From NCBI GenBank assembly GCA_022843705.1, contig JALHND010000017.1:1-38134 (forward strand): a stretch of 38,134 nucleotides of DNA, in the 5' to 3' direction. The notes beneath the pieces were generated by a model. The model ran no database searches. It was not told where the DNA came from and saw nothing but the letters and a program-made list of their open reading frames with translations. The position numbers and the translations under genes were made by a program. How positions within the stretch are numbered: position 1 is the first letter of the stretch; each line of letters starts with the position of its first letter. Origin of the DNA: Burkholderiales bacterium (GTDB taxonomy: Bacteria; Pseudomonadota; Gammaproteobacteria; Burkholderiales; SG8-41). This document shows positions 16,022 to 21,843 of the stretch, piece after piece.

Positions 16022-17061
16022 GGCGCGCCTGCATCGCCGGCCTTGCCGCGCTGCTGCTGTCCGGCTGCGGCAACCTGGGCTACTACCTGCAGTCGGTGCA
16101 GGGTCAGCTGGGCATCTGGCAGCGCGAGGTGCCGGTCGAACGCCTGCTCGAGGATCCCGCGCTTGATCCGCAGCTGAAAGCCCAGGTCGAGCGCGCGCTG
16201 CGCATCCGCGACTACGCCAGCCGCGAACTCGGGCTGCCCGACAACCGCAGCTACCGTTCCTATGCCGACCTCGCGCGGCCCTTCGTGGTCTGGAACGTGT
16301 TTGCCGCAGCGGAGTTCTCGGTCGAACCGAAGCAGTGGTGTTTCCCCTTTGCCGGCTGCGTCAATTACAAGGGTTATTTTTCCGAGGCCGAGGCGCGCCG
16401 GCATGCGCATCAGCTGGCGGCGGAAGGGCATGATGTCTACGTCGGCGGCGTGCCGGCCTATTCCACCATCGGCTGGTTTGCCGATCCGCTGCTCAACACC
16501 TTCATCCGTTACCCCGAACCGGAACTCGCGCGCCTGCTGTTTCACGAACTCGCGCACCAGGTGGTCTACGTGAAGGACGACACCGTGTTCAATGAATCCT
16601 TCGCCACCGTGGTCGAGCAGGCCGGCCTCGCGCGCTGGCTGGCCGACCACGGCAGCGAGGCCGACCGTGCGCGGGTCGCGCAACTGCAGCGTTTCCGCGC
16701 CGATTTCCGCCGGCTGGTGGTCGAGGCGCGCAGCGCGCTGGCGAAGCTGTACGCGGGCGGAAGCGATGCCGAAGAGAAACGCCGGCGCAAGGCGGAGATT
16801 TTCGCCGGACTGCGGCGGACGTACGAAGCGCAACGCCTGGAGTGGGGCGGTTTTGCCGGTTACGACCGCTGGTTCGCGCAGCCGCTGGGCAATGCACACC
16901 TGGCTTCGGTGGCGATCTACACGCAGCAGGTGCCGGCTTTCCAGGCCCTGCTTGCCGAGCAGGACAACAACCTGCCGCGTTTCTACGCGGCCGTGCGCGA
17001 ACTGGCGGCGCTGCCGGTGGATACGCGGAAGGCGCGGCTCGCCGCGCTGGCCGCGCGCTGA
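16018..17061 (+). CDS. Putative aminopeptidase, lipoprotein zinc protease (PF10023-like)
   Basis: This is a membrane-anchored metallopeptidase-like protein, 347 aa. The N-terminus is a lipoprotein signal with lipobox LSGC (Cys17). A gluzincin zinc site is seen: HELAH at 176-180 and the third-ligand motif FNESFATVVE with Glu193, 13 residues after the second His. Conserved features around the site include the segment GWFADPLLNTFI before it and a long helical region (about 215-265) after it. I recognise the overall pattern as the proteobacterial family annotated 'putative aminopeptidase'; no activity is assigned with confidence. The start at 16018 (MRRACIAGLAALLLSGC) is chosen because it begins the signal and overlaps the upstream stop as ATGA. 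The two genes form a coupled pair. Confidence 0.88.
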   Translation: MRRACIAGLAALLLSGCGNLGYYLQSVQGQLGIWQREVPVERLLEDPALDPQLKAQVERALRIRDYASRELGLPDNRSYRSYADLARPFVVWNVFAAAEFSVEPKQWCFPFAGCVNYKGYFSEAEARRHAHQLAAEGHDVYVGGVPAYSTIGWFADPLLNTFIRYPEPELARLLFHELAHQVVYVKDDTVFNESFATVVEQAGLARWLADHGSEADRARVAQLQRFRADFRRLVVEARSALAKLYAGGSDAEEKRRRKAEIFAGLRRTYEAQRLEWGGFAGYDRWFAQPLGNAHLASVAIYTQQVPAFQALLAEQDNNLPRFYAAVRELAALPVDTRKARLAALAAR

Positions 17062-17071
17062 ACAGCCCGGA

Positions 17072-17515
17072 TTATCGCGTCAGGCCTTCCGCCAGTGTCA
17101 TCGCCGGGAAGGACTGCTGGCGGAATTCGCGCGCATACCGGCTGTCTGCCGGGGCGATGTGTTCGGTCACCCGCGTGACTTCCGCAACGGGACCGGTGGC
17201 GAATTCGGGCAGCGGGGCGACGGTCAGTTGCACCACGTCGCCCGGACGCACGACCATGCCTTCGGGGTTTTTCGCGAGTTCATTGCGCGGCTTGCCGCCC
17301 GGTTTCTGGCGCACACGAACGTCGCTCCAGGTTTCCGCCGGCGCCTTGTCGCGCAGCAGCCGGGTCTCGATGAAGACTCCCGGAGCCACACGCACATAAA
17401 CGGCTTCGACGGCGCCCAGCGGTACGGCATCGGCGGCCCTGGACTGCTGCGCCGTCACACCGACGGCGACGATGCCCAGTGCGCAGGCGAGCAGGGCGTG
17501 AATGACGGTTTTCAT
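17072..17515 (-). CDS. Secreted protein of unknown function
   Basis: I do not recognise this family. It is a 147-aa protein with a Sec signal peptide (MKTVIHALLACALGIVAVG, cleavage near QSRA-AD). The mature part is a small beta-rich segment (AVEAVYVRVAPGVFIETRLL), a basic linker (RQKPGGKPRNEL), VVRPGDVVQLTVAP and a soluble C-terminal end. It has no Cys in the mature region and no metal motif. The start at 17515 is preferred over an ATG at 17521, because AAGGA is 7 nt away from the former and too close to the latter. It is divergent from the PEBP gene and converges on the lipoprotein peptidase gene with 10 bp between. It is probably periplasmic; an outer-membrane or cell-wall association cannot be tested by eye. 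Confidence 0.75.
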   Translation of the reverse strand: MKTVIHALLACALGIVAVGVTAQQSRAADAVPLGAVEAVYVRVAPGVFIETRLLRDKAPAETWSDVRVRQKPGGKPRNELAKNPEGMVVRPGDVVQLTVAPLPEFATGPVAEVTRVTEHIAPADSRYAREFRQQSFPAMTLAEGLTR

Positions 17516-17647
17516 GATCATTTCCTTCAAAGGGGTGCTGCCTCGTGCTGCGGGGCCGCGCGGATGCGGCGCGGATTCTTGAGACAAGCGGTATAACGGC
17601 GGCGCAGGCCGTTCCTTGAGCCGGGAAGGGAAAGCGGGAGGAGGCTT

Positions 17648-17656
17648 TGTTATACT
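17648..17656 (+). promoter_or_regulatory. Extended -10 promoter of the PEBP gene
   Basis: TGTTATACT carries the TGn extension before TATACT (17651-17656). No good -35 box is present at the usual distance, as expected for an extended -10 promoter. It would start transcription about 35 bp before the ATG at 17698. Confidence 0.45.
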
Positions 17657-17697
17657 GAAAATGCCGAAAAACCCGTAGGAAAAAGGACGACATTCGC

Positions 17698-18327
17698 ATG
17701 AAACTGACCAGCAGCAGCTTCGGCGACGGCCAGCCCATCCCCGCCGAATTCGCCTTCTGCGCCCCCGATGCCAAGACCCATTGCACGCTGGGCGCCAACC
17801 GCAACCCGCAACTCGCCTGGAGTGATCTGCCCGCCGGCACGAAATCGCTGGTCCTGATCTGCCACGACCCCGACGTGCCGTCGAAGCCCGATGACGTCAA
17901 CCAGGAAGGCCGCGAGATTCCGTCCTCGCTGCCGCGTGTCGATTTCTTCCATTGGGTGCTGGTTGACCTCGATCCGGCATCCGGCGCGATCGCCGCCGGC
18001 GAGTTCTCCGATACCGTCACTCCCCGCGGCAAGGCCGGTCCCGCCGGTCCGCGCGGCAGCCGTCAGGGCGTCAATGACTACAGCGCCTGGTTCGCCGGCG
18101 ACAAGGACATGAACGGCGACTACCACGGTTATGACGGTCCCTGCCCGCCGTGGAACGACAGCATCAAGCACCATTACGTGTTCACGCTCTACGCGCTGGA
18201 TGTCGCGAAATGCCCGGTTGAAGGCAGGTTCGGCGGTGCCGACGTGCGCAAGGCGATTGCCGGACACGTGCTGGGGGAGGCGAAGATTACCGGGCTCTAC
18301 TCACTGAATCCGCGAGTGAAACTCTGA
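17698..18327 (+). CDS. YbhB/YbcL-family PEBP-like (Raf kinase inhibitor-like) protein
   Basis: This is a 209-aa phosphatidylethanolamine-binding-protein-like protein. It shows the family's anion-pocket signatures: SLVLICHDPDVPSKPDD (the Asp-Pro-Asp segment), FFHWVLVDLDP (the His-Trp-Val-Leu motif), GYDGPCPPWNDSIKHHY and FTLYALD. At 209 aa it is longer than E. coli YbhB (about 158 aa), mainly through a loop around residues 60-80 and a middle insertion at 105-145. No signal peptide is seen. The bacterial function is unknown, although the fold binds small anionic ligands. AGGA lies upstream of the start. It ends just before a bidirectional terminator shared with the cytochrome c' gene. Confidence 0.92.
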   Translation: MKLTSSSFGDGQPIPAEFAFCAPDAKTHCTLGANRNPQLAWSDLPAGTKSLVLICHDPDVPSKPDDVNQEGREIPSSLPRVDFFHWVLVDLDPASGAIAAGEFSDTVTPRGKAGPAGPRGSRQGVNDYSAWFAGDKDMNGDYHGYDGPCPPWNDSIKHHYVFTLYALDVAKCPVEGRFGGADVRKAIAGHVLGEAKITGLYSLNPRVKL

Positions 18328-18354
18328 TCCCCGATCAAATGCCCTGGACAAAAC

Positions 18355-18382
18355 AAAAAAGCCCGCAATTGCGGGCTTTTTT
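18355..18382. terminator. Bidirectional Rho-independent terminator
   Basis: The perfect palindrome GCCCGCAATTGCGGGC (18361-18376) is flanked by six A on the left and six T on the right. It serves the PEBP gene (+) and the cytochrome c' gene (-), whose stops are 69 bp apart. Confidence 0.95.
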
Positions 18383-18396
18383 GATCCTGCCGGAGA

Positions 18397-18855
18397 TTAT
18401 TTGGTGCGGAAATTGTCGTGGCAGGCGCCGCAACTCTTGCTCATTGCGCTGAACTGGCCGCGGACCTGGTCGACTGAGCCGGCGGTCTTGGCAACCTGGG
18501 CCAGTTTGGTCGCTTCGGCCTGAAAGCCGTCCATCACTTTTTTGAAGCCTGCGGCATCGGACCAGATTTCCGGCCGGGCGCGGGTGGGTGCGCCCTTGTC
18601 GGAGCCGGGCGCGAAGGCATGCGGGGCCACGGTGCTCATCATGGCCACGATTTCCGCGTTGCGGGCGAATTCGGCCTGATCGTAGGGAATCTGGCCCTTG
18701 ACCATGCCGCCCATGGTGCGTACATGCCAGCCGACGACCTGGTAGACGCCCTGGCGGAACTTGATGACATCTTCCGGTTTGGCCTGGGCCGAGGCTGCTC
18801 CGCTGGCGAGCAGGGTGGAGGTGCCGATGATTGCAGCAAGCAGTGCCTTCTTCAT
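18397..18855 (-). CDS. Cytochrome c' (periplasmic)
   Basis: This is a class II c-type cytochrome of 152 aa. A Sec signal (MKKALLAAIIGTSTLLASG, cleavage near ASA-QA) is followed by a four-helix bundle and a single C-terminal haem site CGACH (Cys142, Cys145, His146) in the typical context SCGACHDNFRTK. Such proteins hold a five-coordinate haem and bind NO or CO, or carry electrons. The helix 1 segment with RQGVYQVVGWHVRTMGGMV is typical for cytochrome c'. The start at 18855 has GGGAGA upstream. A TACAAT-like -10 lies at 18934-18939 on the minus strand. It is probably monocistronic, ended by the bidirectional terminator. Whether it acts in NO protection or electron transfer cannot be told from this. 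Confidence 0.94.
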   Translation of the reverse strand: MKKALLAAIIGTSTLLASGAASAQAKPEDVIKFRQGVYQVVGWHVRTMGGMVKGQIPYDQAEFARNAEIVAMMSTVAPHAFAPGSDKGAPTRARPEIWSDAAGFKKVMDGFQAEATKLAQVAKTAGSVDQVRGQFSAMSKSCGACHDNFRTK

Positions 18856-19006
18856 TGAGGGTTCTCCCGTGGGTTGAGCGAATGATCCGCCGGTAAACGC
18901 GTGCACGGGAGCTTTTATTCCCGCAGGCGGCGAATTGTAGCAGCCAGTGATCCCGGCATGACGCTGTCCGGACCTTGCAGTCCATGGATGACCGGTCCTG
19001 ATCCGG

Positions 19007-19024
19007 GGAATATCAGGATATTCC
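19007..19024. repeat. Perfect 18-bp palindrome in the cytochrome c'/ArfB gap
   Basis: GGAATATC / GATATTCC with two central bases (AG) lies 11 bp after the ArfB stop and about 150 bp upstream of the cytochrome c' start. It lacks a T-tract, so it looks more like a protein-binding site than a terminator. Its role is unknown. Confidence 0.55.
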
Positions 19025-19035
19025 GATGTTCCAGT

Positions 19036-19452
19036 TCAATCCACCGGCGGACCGCCGCGCTCGCGCTTGCGCTGCCCGGTGCGACGCTTGTCCTCGAGCC
19101 GCCGTTCCCGGGATGCCCGTGTTGGCCGCGTCGCACGGCGCGCCTTGGGCGGCGTTGCCGCAGCCCGGATCAGCGCGGCCAGGCGCTCGCGTGCATCGGC
19201 ACGGTTGCGTGCCTGGCTGCGGAAACGCTGCGCGCTGATCACCAGCACGCCGTCGCCGGACAGGCGCCTGCCGGCCAATGCAACCAGACGGGCCTTCACG
19301 CTGTCAGACAATGCACTGGAGTGCCGCAGGTCGAAACGCAGTTCGACCGCAGTGGCGACCTTGTTCACATTCTGGCCGCCTGGACCGGAAGCATGGACAA
19401 AGCGCTCAACCAATTCGGTCTCGTCGATGACGATGCTGCGCGTGACTCTCAT
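19036..19452 (-). CDS. arfB: ArfB/YaeJ alternative ribosome-rescue hydrolase
   Basis: ArfB releases peptides from ribosomes stalled on mRNA without a stop codon by hydrolysing peptidyl-tRNA. The 138-aa length matches the family. The catalytic GGQ is at 25-27 in the context FVHASGPGGQNVNKVATAVE. The long basic C-terminal tail (residues about 100-138, with KARRATRPTR and KRRTGQRKRERGG) is the part that probes the empty mRNA channel in E. coli YaeJ. Unlike release factors, there is no codon-recognition domain. The start at 19452 is the first in-frame ATG. It is divergent from the DUF6152-type gene with 73 bp between. Confidence 0.95.
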   Translation of the reverse strand: MRVTRSIVIDETELVERFVHASGPGGQNVNKVATAVELRFDLRHSSALSDSVKARLVALAGRRLSGDGVLVISAQRFRSQARNRADARERLAALIRAAATPPKARRATRPTRASRERRLEDKRRTGQRKRERGGPPVD

Positions 19453-19525
19453 GTTGGATTAAGTATAAAGTAGCGCGCCGGAAACACGCGTGCTGGCCCG
19501 CATAATCGACCTTCAGGAGTCTGCC

Positions 19526-19876
19526 ATGTCCCGCAAAATCGCACTGCTGCTGACCCTCTTTGCTGCCGCCGGATTACCCGCCCATGCCCATCACGGCTGG
19601 AGCGAATACGACAACAGCAGGGAACTGAAACTCACCGGCACCGTCGTCGAGTCCGGTTACGAGCACCCGCATGGCCACATACGCCTCGCGGCGCCGGACA
19701 AGACCTGGCATGCCGTGCTGGCGCCGCCGTCGCGGATGACCGCGCGCGGCCTGCCGCCGGACGCCATCAAGAAGGGCGCGACGGTGACCGTGATCGGTTA
19801 CCCGAACCGCAGGAAACCCGACGAGATGCGCGCCGAGCGCATCATCGCCGGCGGCAAGACGGTCGAGCTGCGGTAG
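19526..19876 (+). CDS. DUF6152-type small secreted protein
   Basis: This is a 116-aa periplasmic protein of unknown function. The signal peptide MSRKIALLLTLFAAAGLPAHA is followed directly by HHGWSEYDNSRELKLTGTV, the His-His-Gly-Trp opening I recognise for DUF6152. A compact beta-barrel-like (OB-like) body follows, with YEHPHGHIRL, PPSRMTARGL and VTVIGYPNRR. The adjacent His pairs could bind a metal, which is inference. The start at 19526 is preferred over the upstream ATG at 19490, because AGGAG lies 6 nt before it and it begins the signal peptide. Such proteins often sit beside copper-resistance or membrane DUF6644-type genes, and the next gene downstream is such a membrane protein, with a repeat element between them. 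Confidence 0.85.
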   Translation: MSRKIALLLTLFAAAGLPAHAHHGWSEYDNSRELKLTGTVVESGYEHPHGHIRLAAPDKTWHAVLAPPSRMTARGLPPDAIKKGATVTVIGYPNRRKPDEMRAERIIAGGKTVELR

Positions 19877-19892
19877 GGCAAAAGCAAAACCC

Positions 19893-20050
19893 GGCCACGG
19901 AGTTCACAGGTCAAAACATGAAGCGATTTAACAGGATGAACAGGATATTCAGGATAAAACCGGAGCATTGCTGCGTTTCATCCCGCTTTTATCATGTTCA
20001 TCCTGTACATCCTGTCAATTGATCTTGTGATTTTCGGTGCTCCCCGTGGC
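19893..20050. repeat. Imperfect inverted-repeat element with ACAGGAT units
   Basis: This is a non-coding 158-bp stretch with overall dyad symmetry. The inner left arm (19925-19959) has three near-copies of ACAGGAT (ACAGGATGA, ACAGGATAT, TCAGGATAA). The right arm (19987-20024) holds the reverse complement (TCATCCTGT, ACATCCTGT). The outer parts also mirror: CCACGGAG at 19895 against CTCCCCGTGG ending at 20049. The arms would fold into one long hairpin. Similar ACAGGAT arrays occur between genes in other bacteria, from memory. It could be a mobile or REP-like sequence. No ORF or transposase is inside. Confidence 0.8.
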
Positions 20051-20065
20051 TGAAGGTTTTTTCAA

Positions 20066-20557
20066 TTGATCTCCGACCCCGCATCACCGCTGGCCGCGAT
20101 CGAGCAGCTGCCGCTGGCGGTCGCGATGCGCCACGACCTGTGGCTGTATCCGGTTGTCGAGATCGTCCACATCATCGGTTTCGTGACGCTGGTCGGCAGC
20201 ATCATCGTCCTCGATCTGCGGCTGCTGGGCCTGACCAAGGCGCTGCCGGTGCAACTGCTGGCGCGGCATGTGCTGCCGTGGAGCATCGGTGCGCTGCTGC
20301 TGATCGTGCCCAGCGGGCTGCTGATGTTCATCGCCCATGCCGGCGACCTCATTGCCAACACCGCGTTCATCATCAAGATGGTGCTGCTGCTCTGCGCCGG
20401 CGCCAATGCGGCGGCATTCCATGCCGGCGTGTTTCGTGGGGTCGCCGATTGGGACATGGCCGCGGAGGTTCCGGGTGCCGCGAAGCTGCATGCGCTGGCC
20501 TCGCTGCTGATCTGGGCGGGCGTGCTGGCCTGCGGCCGCCTGCTGGCTTACGTATAG
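20066..20557 (+). CDS. DUF6644-like four-helix membrane protein
   Basis: This is a 163-aa inner-membrane protein with about four hydrophobic segments (VVEIVHIIGFVTLVGSIIVL, SIGALLLIVPSGLLMFIA, FIIKMVLLLCAGANAAAF and LASLLIWAGVLACGRLLAYV). The His residues in EIVHIIGF and ARHVLPW are candidate haem or metal ligands; the pattern recalls CopD/DUF2214/DUF6644-type proteins. The start is TTG at 20066 with GAAGG 10 nt upstream; no ATG is available in frame near the first helix. The leader is the edge of the inverted repeat at 19893-20050, and the 11-bp word TCAATTGATCT occurs both at 20016 and 20062. It may form a unit with the DUF6152-type gene upstream and dsbB 8 bp downstream. Function is unknown. 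Confidence 0.78.
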   Translation: MISDPASPLAAIEQLPLAVAMRHDLWLYPVVEIVHIIGFVTLVGSIIVLDLRLLGLTKALPVQLLARHVLPWSIGALLLIVPSGLLMFIAHAGDLIANTAFIIKMVLLLCAGANAAAFHAGVFRGVADWDMAAEVPGAAKLHALASLLIWAGVLACGRLLAYV

Positions 20558-20565
20558 GGTTATTG

Positions 20566-21063
20566 ATGAATACACGTTATGGATACGTTGCCGGTGCCGC
20601 GATCTGCGCGGGCCTGCTGGCTTTCGGTTTGTACCTGCAGCATGTCGACGGGCAGGAACCCTGCCCGCTGTGCATTTTCCAGCGTGTCGCTTTCATCGCG
20701 CTGGGCGCGGTGTTCCTGGCCGCCGCCATTCACGGTCCCGGCAGGACCGGCGCCATTGTTTATGCCGTGATCGGCGGCATCGCTGCGGCCACCGGGGCCG
20801 GTCTGGCGGCGCGCCACGTCTGGCTGCAGAGCCTGCCCGCTGACCAGGTGCCGGCCTGCGGGCCGGGGCTCGCCTACATGATGGAGCAGTTCCCGCTGAT
20901 GCGGATGCTGCAGAGCGTGTTGTCGGGGTCCGGCGAATGCGCGGAAGCGGACTGGCGCTTCCTCGGCCTGACCATTGCCGGCTGGTCGCTGCTGTGGTTC
21001 GTCGTGCTCGGTGTTTTCGTGATCTGGCTGGCGTGGCGGGGCGCACGCCGCGCGGCGGCCTAG
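20566..21063 (+). CDS. dsbB: Disulfide bond formation protein B
   Basis: DsbB is an inner-membrane quinone reductase that reoxidises DsbA. This protein is 165 aa with four transmembrane helices. Both periplasmic Cys pairs are present: CPLC (Cys33, Cys36) after the first helix, and Cys98 with Cys125 in the second loop (VPACGPG and GSGECAEADW). The Arg after CPLCIFQR, which contacts ubiquinone, is conserved. The start at 20566 follows the previous stop by 8 bp, so it is probably cotranscribed with the membrane protein upstream. The stop codon (TAG) lies inside CCTAGG and overlaps the stop of the convergent YdcH-like gene by 4 bp. Confidence 0.95.
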   Translation: MNTRYGYVAGAAICAGLLAFGLYLQHVDGQEPCPLCIFQRVAFIALGAVFLAAAIHGPGRTGAIVYAVIGGIAAATGAGLAARHVWLQSLPADQVPACGPGLAYMMEQFPLMRMLQSVLSGSGECAEADWRFLGLTIAGWSLLWFVVLGVFVIWLAWRGARRAAA

Positions 21064-21269
21064 GCGCGGATATCCGGCGTCAACTGCCGTTCCAGCATCG
21101 AGATCTGGTCCTTGACCAGCAGCTTGCGCTTTTTCAGCCTTTGCAGCTGCAGCTGGTCGACGACCTGGGTCTGCATCAAGCGCAGGATCACGTCATCGAG
21201 GTCGCGATGTTCGAGCTTGAGCTCGGCGATGCGCGCTTCGATGGCTTCGATTTCGGTGCGTTCAGTCAT
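21060..21269 (-). CDS. YdcH/DUF465-family small coiled-coil protein
   Basis: This is a 69-aa cytoplasmic protein, nearly all helix, with heptad-like spacing (IEAIEARIAELKLEHRDLDD, then LKKRKLLVKDQISMLERQL). HRDLDDVI and KKRKLLVKDQI match the conserved positions of the DUF465/YdcH family (SlyX-like in size, different in sequence). The start at 21269 (MTERTEIEA) is chosen over an upstream extension that is low-complexity and unlike the family. Function is unknown. It converges on dsbB with overlapping TAG stops. Confidence 0.85.
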   Translation of the reverse strand: MTERTEIEAIEARIAELKLEHRDLDDVILRLMQTQVVDQLQLQRLKKRKLLVKDQISMLERQLTPDIRA

Positions 21270-21372
21270 GCGCTGCGGGTGACGGAGGCAAGGGAGGGGA
21301 AGTATAGGCCCGGTGGCCGCCTGCGGCAAGCCGGATTAATCATAAACTGTTGATTTTAATAAATATTCCAAT

Positions 21373-21843
21373 ATGTCTCTGATGCTGCATGTCAACGGAA
21401 AGGCGCGCGAGGTGCAGGCCGACGCGGAAACGCCGCTGCTTTATGCCCTGCGCAATGATCTCGGCCTGGTCGGCACGCGTTATGGCTGCGGCCTCGGCCA
21501 GTGTGGCGCCTGCACGGTGATCATCGACGGCAAGGCCGTCCAGTCCTGTGATGTGCCGCTGTCGGCTGTCGTCGGCAAACAGATCAGCACCGTCGAGGCG
21601 CTGGCTGCCGATGCTGCGCTGCATCCGCTGCAGAAAGCCTTCATCGCCGAACAGGCCGCGCAGTGCGGCTACTGCGCGAGCGGCATCCTGATGGCGGCCA
21701 AGGCGCTGCTCGACGTCAACCGCAATCCCTCGGATGCCGACATCCGCAATGCGCTGGAGCGCAACCTCTGCCGCTGCGGCACGCACAGCCGCATCCTGCG
21801 CGCGATCAAACGCGCGGCAAAAGAGCTCCGGGGGGAACGGTAA
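21373..21843 (+). CDS. 2Fe-2S subunit of a molybdenum hydroxylase (IorA/NicA-like)
   Basis: This is the small electron-transfer subunit, 156 aa, with two [2Fe-2S] clusters. The N-terminal plant-ferredoxin domain has Cys39, Cys44, Cys47 and Cys59 (CGLGQCGAC then SCD). The C-terminal helical domain has Cys98, Cys101, Cys133 and Cys135 (CGYC and CRCG). It passes electrons from the molybdopterin subunit encoded next; the TAATG overlap couples their translation. The upstream 30 bp is AT-rich, with no clear Shine-Dalgarno, and includes TTGATTTTAATAAA, near an FNR-type half-site pattern. It is close to isoquinoline 1-oxidoreductase alpha and nicotinate dehydrogenase small subunits; the substrate is not known. 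Confidence 0.94.
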   Translation: MSLMLHVNGKAREVQADAETPLLYALRNDLGLVGTRYGCGLGQCGACTVIIDGKAVQSCDVPLSAVVGKQISTVEALAADAALHPLQKAFIAEQAAQCGYCASGILMAAKALLDVNRNPSDADIRNALERNLCRCGTHSRILRAIKRAAKELRGER

